Shown: positions 8,220 to 17,909, numbered from the stretch's first letter. The stretch: DNA of 64,000 nucleotides from Sphingobacterium sp. LZ7M1 (GCF_024296865.1 NZ_CP101134.1:1426001-1490000); one strand, 5' to 3'. The notes: generated by a model not told the origin, from the sequence alone. Program-made: numbers and translations.

Positions 8220-9884
8220 ATGGAAAAAGAGAGATTGGAGTTTTTACAAATCCATCCTAAAGATAATGTCCTGGTGGCTCTTCGTGACCTGCCAGCTGGC
8301 TATTCCCTGGAATTTGAAGGGAAAGAAATCAGCCTGAAAAGAGCTGTGGCCGCCAAGCATAAGTTTACCATAGATCCTTTCCAAAAGGACGATGAGGTTT
8401 ATATGTACGGCGTTTTGGTGGGAAAGGTGAATGAAGACCTGCAAAGTGGCGAGTTATTGGATGTAAATAACCTGCGCCATGCCGCTGACGATTTTAAACT
8501 AGGTGATAGAAAATTAGAATGGCAAAAGCCTGATGTTTCTGGATTCTTAGGCAGAACGTTTCGAGGCTACCATAGGAGTAATGGATTGGTAGGGACGGCT
8601 AATCATTGGTTGGTTATTCCATTGGTGTTCTGTGAGAACAGGAACGTGTTGACCTTGAAGTCGGCATTGGAAGAGAAATTAGGTTACCAAGTTGAATCGA
8701 AAGATTATTCGGATGAGGTTGATGAGTTGATTTCCAGATATCAAAGTGGAGCTTCCATAGATGATCTGATGTCTGTGGACCTGAGTGCCGCGAGAGAAAA
8801 TAAGTCTAAAAAGAGGCTTTTTTCCAATGTAGATGGCGTGAAGTTCCTGAACCATGATATGGGCTGCGGTGGAACTAGGATGGATTCGGATGCCCTATGT
8901 GGCCTATTGGCTGGATACATTACGCATCCCAATGTTGCCGGAGCAACAGTGTTGAGCCTAGGATGTCAGCATGCCCAAGCTTCTATTTTGAAAGCTGAGA
9001 TTGCAAAACGAGATCCCCATTTTGATAAACCGTTGTTTGTATTTGAGCAACAGTTTGAAGGGACAGAGCAGGAGTTGATGCAGAAAGCTATCAAATCCAC
9101 CTTTACTGGATTGGTAGAGGCAAATAAACTGGAACGCCAAGAAGCAGGGTTGCATAAATTGTGCATTGGGCTGGAGTGCGGAGGTTCGGATGGTTTTTCC
9201 GGTATTTCGGCAAATCCGGCTTTAGGATACCTTTCGGATATGCTTGTAAGCCTAGGTGGCTCGGTCATCCTTTCGGAATTCCCAGAGTTGTGTGGTGTTG
9301 AACAGGAATTGAGCGATCGATGTATAGATGAACCTACCGCAGAGAAGTTTATTCAGTTAATGCGAACATACAACGCGAAAGCGGAAGCTGATGGCTCTGG
9401 ATTCTATATGAACCCATCGCCAGGTAATATCCGCGATGGATTGATCACGGATGCAATTAAATCAGCTGGAGCTGCAAAGAAAGGTGGGACTTCTCCCGTG
9501 GCAGCTGTAGTAGATTATCCTGAATTGGCAAACGGTCCTGGTTTAAACCTGCTATGTACTCCTGGAAATGATGTAGAGAGTACCACGGCTGAAGTTGCGG
9601 CTGGAGCCAATGTAGTTTTGTTCACTACCGGTTTGGGAACTCCAACAGGGAATCCGATTACTCCTGTTATCAAGGTGTCGTCCAATACTAAAGTCTACAA
9701 TAAAATGAACGATGCAATCGACCTGAACTGTGGGACCATCATCGATGGGGAAGAAAGCATTGAGGAAGCTGCACACCGCATCTTGAATTATGTCATTGCG
9801 GTTGCGAGTGGTGAAGAAACAGCAAAAGCAGTTAAGCTTGGTCAGGATGATTTTATTCCTTGGAGACGTGGAGTTTCACTTTAG
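8220..9884 (+). CDS. UxaA-family dehydratase, probable L-fuconate dehydratase
   Basis: A 554-residue enzyme of the altronate/galactarate dehydratase family. The N-terminal SAF-like domain (about residues 10-80) carries ALRDLPAGYSLEF and is followed by the large metal-dependent catalytic domain (GFLGRTFRGYHRSNGLVGTANHWLVIP, later GLECGGSDGFSGISANPALG). Family members remove water from sugar acids to give 2-keto-3-deoxy acids. In this operon the natural substrate would be L-fuconate, giving 2-keto-3-deoxy-L-fuconate. If so, it replaces the enolase-superfamily fuconate dehydratase of the Xanthomonas pathway. Fold assignment is firm; substrate is inferred from context. Confidence 0.85.
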   Translation: MEKERLEFLQIHPKDNVLVALRDLPAGYSLEFEGKEISLKRAVAAKHKFTIDPFQKDDEVYMYGVLVGKVNEDLQSGELLDVNNLRHAADDFKLGDRKLEWQKPDVSGFLGRTFRGYHRSNGLVGTANHWLVIPLVFCENRNVLTLKSALEEKLGYQVESKDYSDEVDELISRYQSGASIDDLMSVDLSAARENKSKKRLFSNVDGVKFLNHDMGCGGTRMDSDALCGLLAGYITHPNVAGATVLSLGCQHAQASILKAEIAKRDPHFDKPLFVFEQQFEGTEQELMQKAIKSTFTGLVEANKLERQEAGLHKLCIGLECGGSDGFSGISANPALGYLSDMLVSLGGSVILSEFPELCGVEQELSDRCIDEPTAEKFIQLMRTYNAKAEADGSGFYMNPSPGNIRDGLITDAIKSAGAAKKGGTSPVAAVVDYPELANGPGLNLLCTPGNDVESTTAEVAAGANVVLFTTGLGTPTGNPITPVIKVSSNTKVYNKMNDAIDLNCGTIIDGEESIEEAAHRILNYVIAVASGEETAKAVKLGQDDFIPWRRGVSL

Positions 9885-9918
9885 TAAATAATAATAAAAC
9901 ATTTAAATAGAAATAATT

Positions 9919-10683
9919 ATGTCTAGGCTAAAAGATAAAGTAGCGATTGTGACAGGCGGGGCAAGTGGGATAGGAAAAGCCATTTCCACTTTGTTTGCCA
10001 AGGAGGGAGCAGTTGTACATATTTTGGACCTGAACCCAACTGGTGGGGAAGAAACCAAGAAGTTGATTGAAGACGAAGGTGGAAAATGTGAAGTCCATAC
10101 TTGTAATGTGAGCAAGCAAGCTGAAGTACTGGATGTGGTAAAACAGATTGGCAAGGTGGATATATTGGTGAATAATGCCGGTATTGCTCATGTAGGCAAC
10201 CTAGAAGGGTGTACTGAGGAAGATATGGACCGGATTTACCAAGTGAACATAAAAGGCGCTTATAACGCCTTATTTGCGGTCGTTCCGGTGATGAAAGCTA
10301 ATGGTGGTGGAGCAATCTTGAATTTGGCTTCCATTGCAACCCTAGTAGGTATCCCAGATCGCTTTGCTTATTCCATGAGTAAAGGTGCTATGTTTGCCAT
10401 GAGTTTGTCCGTAGCTAAGGATTACCTGAAAGATAATATCCGATCAAACTCCATTTCCCCGGCACGAGTACATACGCCTTTTGTGGATGGATTCATCGCC
10501 AAAAACTATCCTGGTAAAGAGGCCGAAATGTTTGAAAAGCTCTCTAAAACCCAACCTATCGGACGTATGGCAGAGCCGGAAGAAATTGCAAAATTAGCCT
10601 TGTTCCTTTGTTCAGATGACGCATCGTTTATTACTGGTAATGACTATGCTATCGATGGAGGTTTTGTTAAGTTGAATAATTAA
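9919..10683 (+). CDS. SDR oxidoreductase, probable 2-keto-3-deoxy-L-fuconate dehydrogenase
   Basis: A 254-residue short-chain dehydrogenase with a complete classical motif set: TGGASGIG cofactor loop near residue 12, NNAG near residue 85, the Ser of LNLASIATLVG, and the catalytic YSMSK. It ends with the GNDYAIDGGF segment typical of SDRs. Located between the dehydratase and the FAH hydrolase, it fits oxidation of 2-keto-3-deoxy-L-fuconate to the 2,4-diketo acid with NAD+. The upstream gap is 34 bp and AT-rich. The alternative is oxidation of the free sugar. Confidence 0.85.
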   Translation: MSRLKDKVAIVTGGASGIGKAISTLFAKEGAVVHILDLNPTGGEETKKLIEDEGGKCEVHTCNVSKQAEVLDVVKQIGKVDILVNNAGIAHVGNLEGCTEEDMDRIYQVNIKGAYNALFAVVPVMKANGGGAILNLASIATLVGIPDRFAYSMSKGAMFAMSLSVAKDYLKDNIRSNSISPARVHTPFVDGFIAKNYPGKEAEMFEKLSKTQPIGRMAEPEEIAKLALFLCSDDASFITGNDYAIDGGFVKLNN

Positions 10684-10686
10684 AAT

Positions 10687-10758
10687 AGACATAAGACAAT
10701 AGATAAAAGACATTAGACTTTGGTGACTTGATTGTTCTTATGTCTCGTGTCTATTGTC
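10687..10758. repeat. Intergenic inverted repeats between the SDR and FAH genes
   Basis: AGACATAAGA (10687-10696) is complementary to TCTTATGTCT (10736-10745), and the adjoining GACAATAGA (10695-10703) to TCTATTGTC (10750-10758). Short AGACATTAGAC-like direct repeats lie between them. This is unusual inside an operon with otherwise tight spacing and may be a small repeat element or an mRNA-processing hairpin. Confidence 0.6.
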
Positions 10759-10775
10759 CCTAAAAGTATAGAAAA

Positions 10776-11633
10776 ATGAAATTAATCAGATACGGAGAAT
10801 CAGGAAGAGAAAAGATCGGTGTGAACATCGATGGAAAGAATTATGATGTTTCGGCATTTGGCGGAGACTTTAACGAAGAGTTTTTTACAGACAATGGACT
10901 TGCCCGTCTGGAAGAGTTTGTGAAAGCGAATCATGGGAAACTGATAGAGATTCCTGCAGATTCTCGATTGGGAGCTCCATTCACGAGACCATCCAAGATT
11001 GTATGTATTGGCTTGAACTATAAAGACCATGCGGAGGAAACTGGGGCTAAGATCCCAGCAGAGCCAATTATCTTTATGAAATCCACTACTGCATTGGTAG
11101 GTCCTAATGACCAAGTGATGATTCCTAAGAATTCAGTGAAGACCGACTGGGAGGTTGAGTTCTGCATTGTTATCGGTAAGAAAGCAACTTATGTCGAAGA
11201 ATCTAAAGCCTTGGACTATGTTGCTGGTTATGTTCTTCACAATGATGTTTCAGAGCGTGAGTACCAATTGGAGCGTGGCGGAACTTGGGATAAAGGGAAA
11301 GGATGTGACACATTCGCGCCTATGGGCCCATTTATGACGACTACTGATGAAATTCCTGATATCAACAACGTAAAACTTTGGTTGAAAGTGAATGGCAAGA
11401 CCTATCAAAACGGAAATACCGCCAACCTGATCTTCAATGTGCCATTTGTAGTTTCCTATGTCTCTCAGTTTATGACCCTGTTGCCAGGGGATGTGATCTC
11501 CACAGGAACGCCTGCTGGGGTTGGCTTAGGCTTTGATCCTCCAATTTATCTTAAAGAAGGAGATGTGGTTGAATTGGGGGCTGATTATCTTGGCGAGCAG
11601 CGTCAGGAAGTAATCGCTTTCTACAAAAATTAA
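10776..11633 (+). CDS. Fumarylacetoacetate hydrolase family, probable 2,4-diketo-3-deoxy-L-fuconate hydrolase
   Basis: A 285-residue member of the FAH family, metal-dependent C-C bond hydrolases. The N-terminal small domain is followed by the catalytic fold with IGLNYKDHAEE, PIIFMKSTTALVGPND, the metal-binding DWEVEFCIVIGKKA, and STGTPAGVGLG near the C-terminus. In the oxidative fucose pathway this type cleaves 2,4-diketo-3-deoxy-L-fuconate to pyruvate and L-lactate. Its position next to the lactonase (8 bp gap) and the dehydrogenases makes this the best assignment. An acylpyruvate hydrolase role is the general alternative. Confidence 0.88.
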   Translation: MKLIRYGESGREKIGVNIDGKNYDVSAFGGDFNEEFFTDNGLARLEEFVKANHGKLIEIPADSRLGAPFTRPSKIVCIGLNYKDHAEETGAKIPAEPIIFMKSTTALVGPNDQVMIPKNSVKTDWEVEFCIVIGKKATYVEESKALDYVAGYVLHNDVSEREYQLERGGTWDKGKGCDTFAPMGPFMTTTDEIPDINNVKLWLKVNGKTYQNGNTANLIFNVPFVVSYVSQFMTLLPGDVISTGTPAGVGLGFDPPIYLKEGDVVELGADYLGEQRQEVIAFYKN

Positions 11634-11641
11634 AAGAGACC

Positions 11642-12472
11642 ATGAGAATAGATACTCATCAACATTTTTGGTTATTTGATCCCGTAAAGGACGCTTGGAT
11701 TACAGATGAAATGTCGGTAATACAACGGAATTTCCTTCCCAATGATATTTCTGGAACCCTCAAGCAACTAGGTTTTGATGGTGTTGTTGCTGTTCAGGCA
11801 GACCAATCCCATCAGGAAACAGCGTTTTTGCTGGAGTTATCCCAAGTCTATGCCTTGATCAAGGGTATCGTTGGATGGGTGGATCTCAGGTCTGAAAATG
11901 TAGAAGAGCATCTCCAAAGCTTCTCAAAACATCAGGTCATCAAAGGATTCAGGCACATCGTTGAAGGTGAGGATGACCCTGACTTTCTCCATCGGGATGA
12001 ATCCTTGCGCGGAATTGCCGCATTGACCAAATATAAATACACCTATGATCTTCTGTTGCGCCCAAGGCATTACCAGAGTTCCTTAAAATGCGTGGCAGCT
12101 AATCCGGATCAAGCTTTTGTTTTGGACCATATTGCTAAACCACCAATCAAATCCCAGGAATTTACGGAATGGGCTAGCTATATCGAACAATTGGCTTCCT
12201 ATCCGAATGTTCATTGTAAGATTTCAGGACTAGGCACTGAGGCAGATTGGAAACATTGGAAGTTGGATCACTTTACGGAGTACCTGGACCATGTCATTCA
12301 ATGCTTTGGTAAGGAAAGATTGATGTTCGGGTCCGATTGGCCGGTATGCCTGTTGGCCGGTAGTTATGAGGACGCGCTCAAGATTGTTGAGCATCGCTTA
12401 GGTGATTTTACGGAACAGGAATTGAAAGGTTTCTGGGGAGATAATGCAGTGAAGTTCTACGGTTTAAAATAG
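11642..12472 (+). CDS. Amidohydrolase family, probable L-fuconolactonase
   Basis: A 276-residue COG3618-type amidohydrolase with a TIM-barrel fold. The first metal-binding motif is DTHQHFW (residues 3-9), with FRHIVEGE and VLDHIAKPPI in the middle and the conserved MFGSDWPVC late in the sequence. Relatives hydrolyse sugar lactones such as L-fuconolactone and 4-sulfomuconolactone. The product, L-fuconate, is the expected substrate of the UxaA-type dehydratase in this operon. It begins 8 bp after the FAH gene and ends 5 bp before the next SDR, so translation is likely coupled. Confidence 0.88.
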   Translation: MRIDTHQHFWLFDPVKDAWITDEMSVIQRNFLPNDISGTLKQLGFDGVVAVQADQSHQETAFLLELSQVYALIKGIVGWVDLRSENVEEHLQSFSKHQVIKGFRHIVEGEDDPDFLHRDESLRGIAALTKYKYTYDLLLRPRHYQSSLKCVAANPDQAFVLDHIAKPPIKSQEFTEWASYIEQLASYPNVHCKISGLGTEADWKHWKLDHFTEYLDHVIQCFGKERLMFGSDWPVCLLAGSYEDALKIVEHRLGDFTEQELKGFWGDNAVKFYGLK

Positions 12473-12477
12473 TTTAT

Positions 12478-13266
12478 ATGAACTTAAATTTAAAAGATAA
12501 AGTGGTCTTGGTTACCGGTGGTGCCAAAGGAATTGGAAAGGGAATTGTTGAGCTTTTAGCTGAGGAAGGAGCGGTTCCGGTAATTATTGGAAGAAAGGAA
12601 AAAGACAACCTTGCCGTAGAGGAGGAGTTAGCTGCAAAAGGCTTTAGATCTTTCGCGGTGCAGGCTGAACTAACGAATCCAGAAGACTGTAAAAAGGCCG
12701 TTGATGCTGTAATAGGTAAGTGGGGCAGGATTGATGGATTGGTAAATAATGCAGGTTTGAATGATGGTGTGAGCCTAGAAGATGGCGATTATGACTCTTT
12801 TGTAAAGTCGCTGCACAATAGTTTGGTCCATTATTATCTGATGGCGCACCACTGTCTCCCTGAATTGAAGAAAAGCAAAGGAAGTATATTGAACATTACT
12901 TCTAAAACTGCCGAAACTGGACAGGGAGGGACATCCGGTTATGCTGCTTCCAATGGTGGAAGGAATGCTTTGACAAGGGAATGGGCGGTTGAATTGCTTC
13001 CATATTCCATTCGTGTCAATGCCATAGTTGTTGCAGAAAGCATGACACCGCAATATGAAAGTTGGATAAAAACCATTGCTAATCCAGAAGAAACATTGAA
13101 AAAAATAACGAGCAGGATTCCGCTTGAAAACCGGATGACTACGGTGGAAGAAATTGCCAATATGGCCGTATTCTTACTGTCTGATCGATCAAGCCATACT
13201 ACTGGGCAGTTAATCCATGTGGATGGGGGCTATGTGCACTTAGATAGAGCATTGATCAATGATTAA
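12478..13266 (+). CDS. SDR oxidoreductase, probable L-fucose dehydrogenase with atypical active site
   Basis: A 262-residue SDR with the cofactor loop TGGAKGIG near residue 14, NNAG near residue 92, and a C-terminus (SDRSSHTTGQLIHVDGGYVHLDRAL) like characterised L-fucose dehydrogenases. It would oxidise L-fucose to L-fuconolactone, the first step of the pathway in this operon. Odd point: the catalytic YxxxK reads YAASN, with Asn (AAT) replacing the Lys that normally lowers the Tyr pKa. The rest of the active site, including the Ser of NITSKTAETG, looks intact. It is the last gene of the operon, followed by a terminator at 13311-13340. Confidence 0.82.
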   Translation: MNLNLKDKVVLVTGGAKGIGKGIVELLAEEGAVPVIIGRKEKDNLAVEEELAAKGFRSFAVQAELTNPEDCKKAVDAVIGKWGRIDGLVNNAGLNDGVSLEDGDYDSFVKSLHNSLVHYYLMAHHCLPELKKSKGSILNITSKTAETGQGGTSGYAASNGGRNALTREWAVELLPYSIRVNAIVVAESMTPQYESWIKTIANPEETLKKITSRIPLENRMTTVEEIANMAVFLLSDRSSHTTGQLIHVDGGYVHLDRALIND

Positions 13267-13310
13267 GTATAACAAGATATATTTGTAATCAACCTTTAGT
13301 AAACTCAATT

Positions 13311-13340
13311 GAGCTGCTTTCATTAAGCAGCTCTTTTTTT
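13311..13340 (+). terminator. Terminator of the oxidative fucose operon
   Basis: GAGCTGCTT (13311-13319) pairs perfectly with AAGCAGCTC (13325-13333) around a 5-base loop, followed by seven T. Confidence 0.9.
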
Positions 13341-13712
13341 ATCCCTTTCCTCCTAAATAAATTGTTACAAACGAAATACTTCATTCAAAATCTTATTCTA
13401 TCTAAAACAAATCCTGTTTTTGATGTAAAATCCCATTTCTAACCATTGGTTCTTATCAGATTCGGACTTAACATTTTAAGATTTTATTTTGATATTAAAC
13501 GTTTAAGCATTAACATTGTGTAATTATAAACTGAAAAGTTCCGCATTTGTTTTAATCTAATTGTCTTGAGCAGTCTTCCTTTATGCTTAAGATGCTTAAA
13601 CGATTAAAGCAATAGCCAAAACCCTTTACTAACCGAAAGATTTGGTAGTTCTTTTCAAAAATAGAATGTGGCTTCCGATTGGACATTTGAATAATCAACT
13701 AATAAATAAATC
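13341..13712 (+). promoter_or_regulatory. Regulatory gap with two LacI-like operators
   Basis: This 372-bp AT-rich stretch has no gene. It holds a perfect 12-bp palindrome TTAAACGTTTAA (13495-13506) and a related imperfect one, GCTTAAACGATTAAAGC (13594-13610). Both have the central CG of LacI-family operators. They lie about 210 and 105 bp before the GH172-like gene. The LacI-type regulator at 23051 ends the same gene cluster and is the natural candidate to bind them. This link is an inference. Confidence 0.5.
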
Positions 13713-14879
13713 ATGAAAATTAAATTGTTATTAGCTTCCTTATTGCTCTGTGGCATGACCTATGCCCAGCAAAAGCAGCCATTTAATGGAATAGATATGA
13801 GTTTGGGAAACCTTTCCAAACTTTCCAATGCCAAAACCAGATCAATTAGTCCAGAAAACTTTACCGGTGCCAAGGGGAAAGGAGGAATGGCAGATCCAGC
13901 GAAACAGGCTGGTCAAAAGAATGTTGCCAATGCTTCACATGCATCTAGGGAGCTAGGAGTGGGTTGGAAGGTAAATCCCTATATCACGATTGCGCCCGGT
14001 GAGACCTTTACCATGGCCGAAATCAATGAATCAGGTGTAATCCAGCACATGTGGATGACTCCAACAGGCAATTGGAACCACACGATTTTCAGGATTTATT
14101 GGGACGGCGAGTCAACTCCTTCGGTAGAATCTCCAGTAGGGCCATTCTTTGGGATGGCTTGGCATCGTTTCGCCCCATTGAATTCCTTGGCTATGACCGT
14201 TAATCCGGGAAGTGCATTCAATTCCTACTGGAAAATGCCATTTCGGAAAAGTGCCAAGATTACTATGGAGAATATTTCCAGTGAGCCCATGAACCTGTAT
14301 TACCAGATAGATTATGCTGTTACAGAGGTTCCTGAAGATGAAGGGTATTTCCATGCCCAATACCGTCGATCCAATCCTACTCAAGGCTCCTTGCACACTA
14401 TAATCGATGGAATCAAAGGGAAAGGACAGTACGTAGGAACATATTTAGGGGTAGGTGTCAACAACATAGGTTGGTGGGGAGAAGGAGAGATTAAGTTCTT
14501 TATGGATGGTGATAAGGATTATGCAACGATAGTTGGAACAGGACTGGAGGATTATTTCTGTGGCTCCTACAACTTCGAAAACAAGGCCACAAGGCAATAT
14601 CAAGAATATTCCACCCCATACGCTGGCTTGCACCAAGTAATTCGTCCTGATGGCGTATATGAGTCCCAGGCGCGCTTCGGAATGTACCGTTGGCATATCA
14701 TGGATCCAGTGAGGTTTGATGGGGACCTTAAAGTGACCATACAGGATTTAGGATGGCGTTCGGAAGGTAGATACCTACCGCAGAAGTCCGATATGATCTC
14801 TGTAGCCTATTGGTATCAATCCGAACCCCATAACAAATTTCCAAATCTACCATCCAAAAACGATCTTGAAGTAAACTAA
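13713..14879 (+). CDS. Secreted DUF2961 (GH172-type) enzyme
   Basis: A 388-residue protein with a signal peptide (MKIKLLLASLLLCGMTYAQ, cleavage after the Ala/Gln region). The mature part is a DUF2961 domain: GVIQHMWMTPTGNWNHTIFRIYWDGE, FGMAWHRFAPLNSLAM, and VGTGLEDYFCGSYNF with the conserved acidic pair. DUF2961 is now classed as GH172, which includes difructose-dianhydride/alpha-D-fructofuranosidase enzymes and exo-D-arabinofuranosidases acting on mycobacterial D-arabinan. It leads the cluster with an isomerase that can act on D-arabinose, which favours an arabinofuranosidase role. Family call is firm; substrate is inferred. Confidence 0.85.
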   Translation: MKIKLLLASLLLCGMTYAQQKQPFNGIDMSLGNLSKLSNAKTRSISPENFTGAKGKGGMADPAKQAGQKNVANASHASRELGVGWKVNPYITIAPGETFTMAEINESGVIQHMWMTPTGNWNHTIFRIYWDGESTPSVESPVGPFFGMAWHRFAPLNSLAMTVNPGSAFNSYWKMPFRKSAKITMENISSEPMNLYYQIDYAVTEVPEDEGYFHAQYRRSNPTQGSLHTIIDGIKGKGQYVGTYLGVGVNNIGWWGEGEIKFFMDGDKDYATIVGTGLEDYFCGSYNFENKATRQYQEYSTPYAGLHQVIRPDGVYESQARFGMYRWHIMDPVRFDGDLKVTIQDLGWRSEGRYLPQKSDMISVAYWYQSEPHNKFPNLPSKNDLEVN

Positions 14880-14885
14880 ATTTCT

Positions 14886-16130
14886 ATGAAAAAGACATGG
14901 CTACATGCATTTATGGGAGCTTCGGCAGTTTTGCTGGCAAGCTCCTGCCAAGAAACCAAAAAACAAGAATCATCAATCCAGGATACCGTGAGCACCAACT
15001 ATAATGAAGGGCAATTTGGCTACGACCTGCAATTCCTGCAGAAGTATGATAGCATTTTGATTTTGAGCAACGAAAGTGGACTAGGGCAGATCCTGGTGTC
15101 CCCAAAATATCAGGGTAAGGTATTTACCTCAACTGCAGATGGGCCGGACGGTAAAAGTTTTGGCTGGGTAAATTACAAAGCCTTCTCTGCGCCGGTTGAT
15201 CCCCATATGAATGCCTATGGAGGGGAAGACCGCCTCTGGCTAGGTCCAGAAGGAGGTCCATTTTCCCTATACTTCGAAAAAGGCAGTGAAATGGTCTATG
15301 ATAACTGGAAAACACCAACTGCCATTGACACGGAAGCTTGGACCCTGCTCTCAGCAACTGGAAATTCAGCAAGCATGGAGAAAACTGCAGAATTGAAAAA
15401 TTATGCAGGTACCGTGCTCAGCATGAAGCTTAATAGGGATATCAAGATGTTGAGCAATTCACAGATCGAAGCCGATCTAGGCATTCAATTATCCGATCAG
15501 GTAAAAACGGTAGGCTTTAGCACCATAAACAGCATCAGCAATACTGGAAAAGAGGCATGGACCAAAGAAACTGGAGCACCTTGTCTTTGGAGCCTGGATA
15601 TGTTTATGCCGACTGACAGCACTGTTATTCTTATCCCTTTTGAAGAGTCTGCGAAAGGAAAGGTCGCCACGACCGATTATTTTGGAGAAATCGATAAGGA
15701 TAGAATCAGCTATAAGGCAGGGGTACTCTATTTCAAGGCAGATGGGAAGTCTAGAGGCAAATTGGGATTGTCGCCTTCTCGAGCAAAAAACATTGCCGGA
15801 AGCTACGATCTAGCCAATGGAATCCTGACCGTAACCAAATTCAGCATCGACTCAAGCAAGGTCTATTTGAACCAGGAATGGACCACCAAAAAGGATCCGT
15901 TCTTAGGAGATGCCGTCAATGCCTATAACGATGGACCATTGGAAGATGGAAGCCAAATGGGACCTTTCTACGAAATCGAAAGTGTTTCACCTGCTGCTTT
16001 CCTTAAACCATCTGAAAAGCTGGGTCATACCCATAATGTATATCATTTTGTTGGAGATAAAATACAAATAGCTAGTCTGTTAAAGAAGTTCTTTAATATA
16101 ACCGTTGAAGATATTCAATCTGCTTTCTAA
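14886..16130 (+). CDS. DUF6786-like lipoprotein
   Basis: A 414-residue lipoprotein: the N-terminus has a hydrophobic stretch ending in the lipobox LLASSC (Cys about residue 21). The mature part carries GQILVSPKYQGKVFTSTADG, SFGWVNYKAF, NAYGGEDRLWLGPEGGPFS and TPTAIDTEAW, which I recognise as the DUF6786 pattern of Bacteroidota. The GGEDRxWLGPEGG segment resembles aldose-epimerase-like beta-sandwich enzymes, but no activity is established. It sits 6 bp after the GH172-like gene and 11 bp before fucI, so it belongs to the sugar operon and probably handles or binds the released sugar at the membrane. Confidence 0.65.
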   Translation: MKKTWLHAFMGASAVLLASSCQETKKQESSIQDTVSTNYNEGQFGYDLQFLQKYDSILILSNESGLGQILVSPKYQGKVFTSTADGPDGKSFGWVNYKAFSAPVDPHMNAYGGEDRLWLGPEGGPFSLYFEKGSEMVYDNWKTPTAIDTEAWTLLSATGNSASMEKTAELKNYAGTVLSMKLNRDIKMLSNSQIEADLGIQLSDQVKTVGFSTINSISNTGKEAWTKETGAPCLWSLDMFMPTDSTVILIPFEESAKGKVATTDYFGEIDKDRISYKAGVLYFKADGKSRGKLGLSPSRAKNIAGSYDLANGILTVTKFSIDSSKVYLNQEWTTKKDPFLGDAVNAYNDGPLEDGSQMGPFYEIESVSPAAFLKPSEKLGHTHNVYHFVGDKIQIASLLKKFFNITVEDIQSAF

Positions 16131-16141
16131 ACCCCTAGACT

Positions 16142-17905
16142 ATGAACAAATATCCAAAAATCGGGATTAGACCCATCATCGATGGCCGCTGGGGCGGCAT
16201 ACGGGAATCCCTGGAAGATACAACCATGAACATGGCCAAGGCTGTGGCAAAACTATATGAAACTGAACTGAAATATCCCGATGGTAGCCCTGTACAATGC
16301 GTCATAGCAGATAGTTGCATCGGTGGGGTCAAAGAAGCCGCAGATTGCCAGGAAAAGTTTGATCTGGAACAAGTCGGAGTTTCCTTATCGGTAACCCCAT
16401 GTTGGTGTTATGGATCAGAAACAATGGATATGGATCCAATACGGCCCAAAGCCATCTGGGGTTTCAATGGTACAGAAAGGCCTGGTGCCGTATATCTTGC
16501 GGCTACCGTCGCTGCCCATAATCAAAAAGGCCTCCCTGTATTCAGTATTTATGGACATGATGTCCAAGATATGGGAGATACCAAGGTTCCGGACGATGTG
16601 AAGGACAAATTGCTTTCCTTCGCCAAATCTGGCCTTGCTGTGGCAATGTTGCGCGGTAAAAGCTATCTGGCTATCGGCTCTGTTTCGATGGGCATTGTAG
16701 GTTCCATCGTTAATGCTGAATTCTTTCAGGAATATCTGGGCATGCGTAATGAATATGTAGACTCTTCGGAAGTGCTTCGGCGCATACAATTGGGTATCTA
16801 TGATGAAGAAGAATTCAAAAAAGCATTGGAATGGACCAAAAAACATTGTAAGGAAGGGGCTGATTTCAATCAAAAGCATAAGGTAAAAAACAGAAAAGAG
16901 AAGGATGAAGACTGGGAGTTTGTGGTAAAGATGACCTTGATCATCCGTGACCTTATGATCGGAAATCCCACATTGAAGAAAATGGGCCATGCTGAGGAAG
17001 CTATGGGCCACAATGCCTTTATTTCGGGCTTCCAAGGGCAAAGGCAATGGACCGATTTCCTCCCGAATGGTGATTTTTCAGAAGCTATTTTGAATTCCTC
17101 ATTCGATTGGAACGGTATCCGTAACCCTTTTATGGTCGCGACGGAGAATGACTCATTAAATGGCGTGTCGATGGCATTCAATTACCTCTTGACCAATACG
17201 GCACAAATATTTGCTGATGTCAGGACATATTGGTCGCCAGAGGCCGTAAAAAGAGTAAGTGGATGGAAACCTACGGGGGCCGCCAAAGAAGGATTTATTC
17301 ATTTGATCAACTCTGGTTCCGCTACCCTGGACGGTACTGGGCAGCAGTCCAGCAATGGAAAACCAGTTATGAAACCATTTTGGGAAATCTCTGATAAAGA
17401 AGCAAAAGCCTGTTTAAAGGCGACAACCTGGTATCCTGCAAACCGTGATTATTTTAGAGGTGGAGGTTATTCCTCCAACTTCCTGAGTAAGGGCGGAATG
17501 CCAGTGACCATGTGCAGAATAAATTTAATAAAAGGTTTAGGGCCAACTATACAAATAGCTGAAGGCTATACAGTTGATGTGCCAGAAAAAGTGCATAAGG
17601 TATTGGACGAACGTACCGATAAAACCTGGCCGACCACTTGGTTTGTTCCTGAATTGACTGGGGAAGGTCCCTTCACCGATGTCTATTCTGTGATGGCCAA
17701 TTGGGGGTCCAACCATGGGGCCATCAGCTATGGCCATATCGGGCATGACCTGATTACGATGGCAGCCATGCTTCGGATTCCAGTCTGTATGCACAATGTT
17801 CCTGCAAACCGTCTGTTTAGACCTGCAACCTGGGCAGCCTTCGGGATGAACCCAGAAGGAGCAGATTATCGGGCATGTGAGGTATTTGGACCACTTTATA
17901 GATAG
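16142..17905 (+). CDS. fucI: L-fucose (D-arabinose) isomerase
   Basis: A 587-residue ketol isomerase of the FucI family, which converts L-fucose to L-fuculose and also D-arabinose to D-ribulose using Mn2+. Length matches E. coli FucI (591). Diagnostic stretches are [16 protein letters not shown] at the N-terminus, [57 protein letters not shown], and the C-terminal [33 protein letters not shown]. Neighbours are an FHS permease (5 bp downstream) and an AraB-like kinase. No fuculose-phosphate aldolase gene is nearby, which fits D-arabinose use better than L-fucose. Confidence 0.95.
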   Translation: MNKYPKIGIRPIIDGRWGGIRESLEDTTMNMAKAVAKLYETELKYPDGSPVQCVIADSCIGGVKEAADCQEKFDLEQVGVSLSVTPCWCYGSETMDMDPIRPKAIWGFNGTERPGAVYLAATVAAHNQKGLPVFSIYGHDVQDMGDTKVPDDVKDKLLSFAKSGLAVAMLRGKSYLAIGSVSMGIVGSIVNAEFFQEYLGMRNEYVDSSEVLRRIQLGIYDEEEFKKALEWTKKHCKEGADFNQKHKVKNRKEKDEDWEFVVKMTLIIRDLMIGNPTLKKMGHAEEAMGHNAFISGFQGQRQWTDFLPNGDFSEAILNSSFDWNGIRNPFMVATENDSLNGVSMAFNYLLTNTAQIFADVRTYWSPEAVKRVSGWKPTGAAKEGFIHLINSGSATLDGTGQQSSNGKPVMKPFWEISDKEAKACLKATTWYPANRDYFRGGGYSSNFLSKGGMPVTMCRINLIKGLGPTIQIAEGYTVDVPEKVHKVLDERTDKTWPTTWFVPELTGEGPFTDVYSVMANWGSNHGAISYGHIGHDLITMAAMLRIPVCMHNVPANRLFRPATWAAFGMNPEGADYRACEVFGPLYR

Positions 17906-17909
17906 CAAC

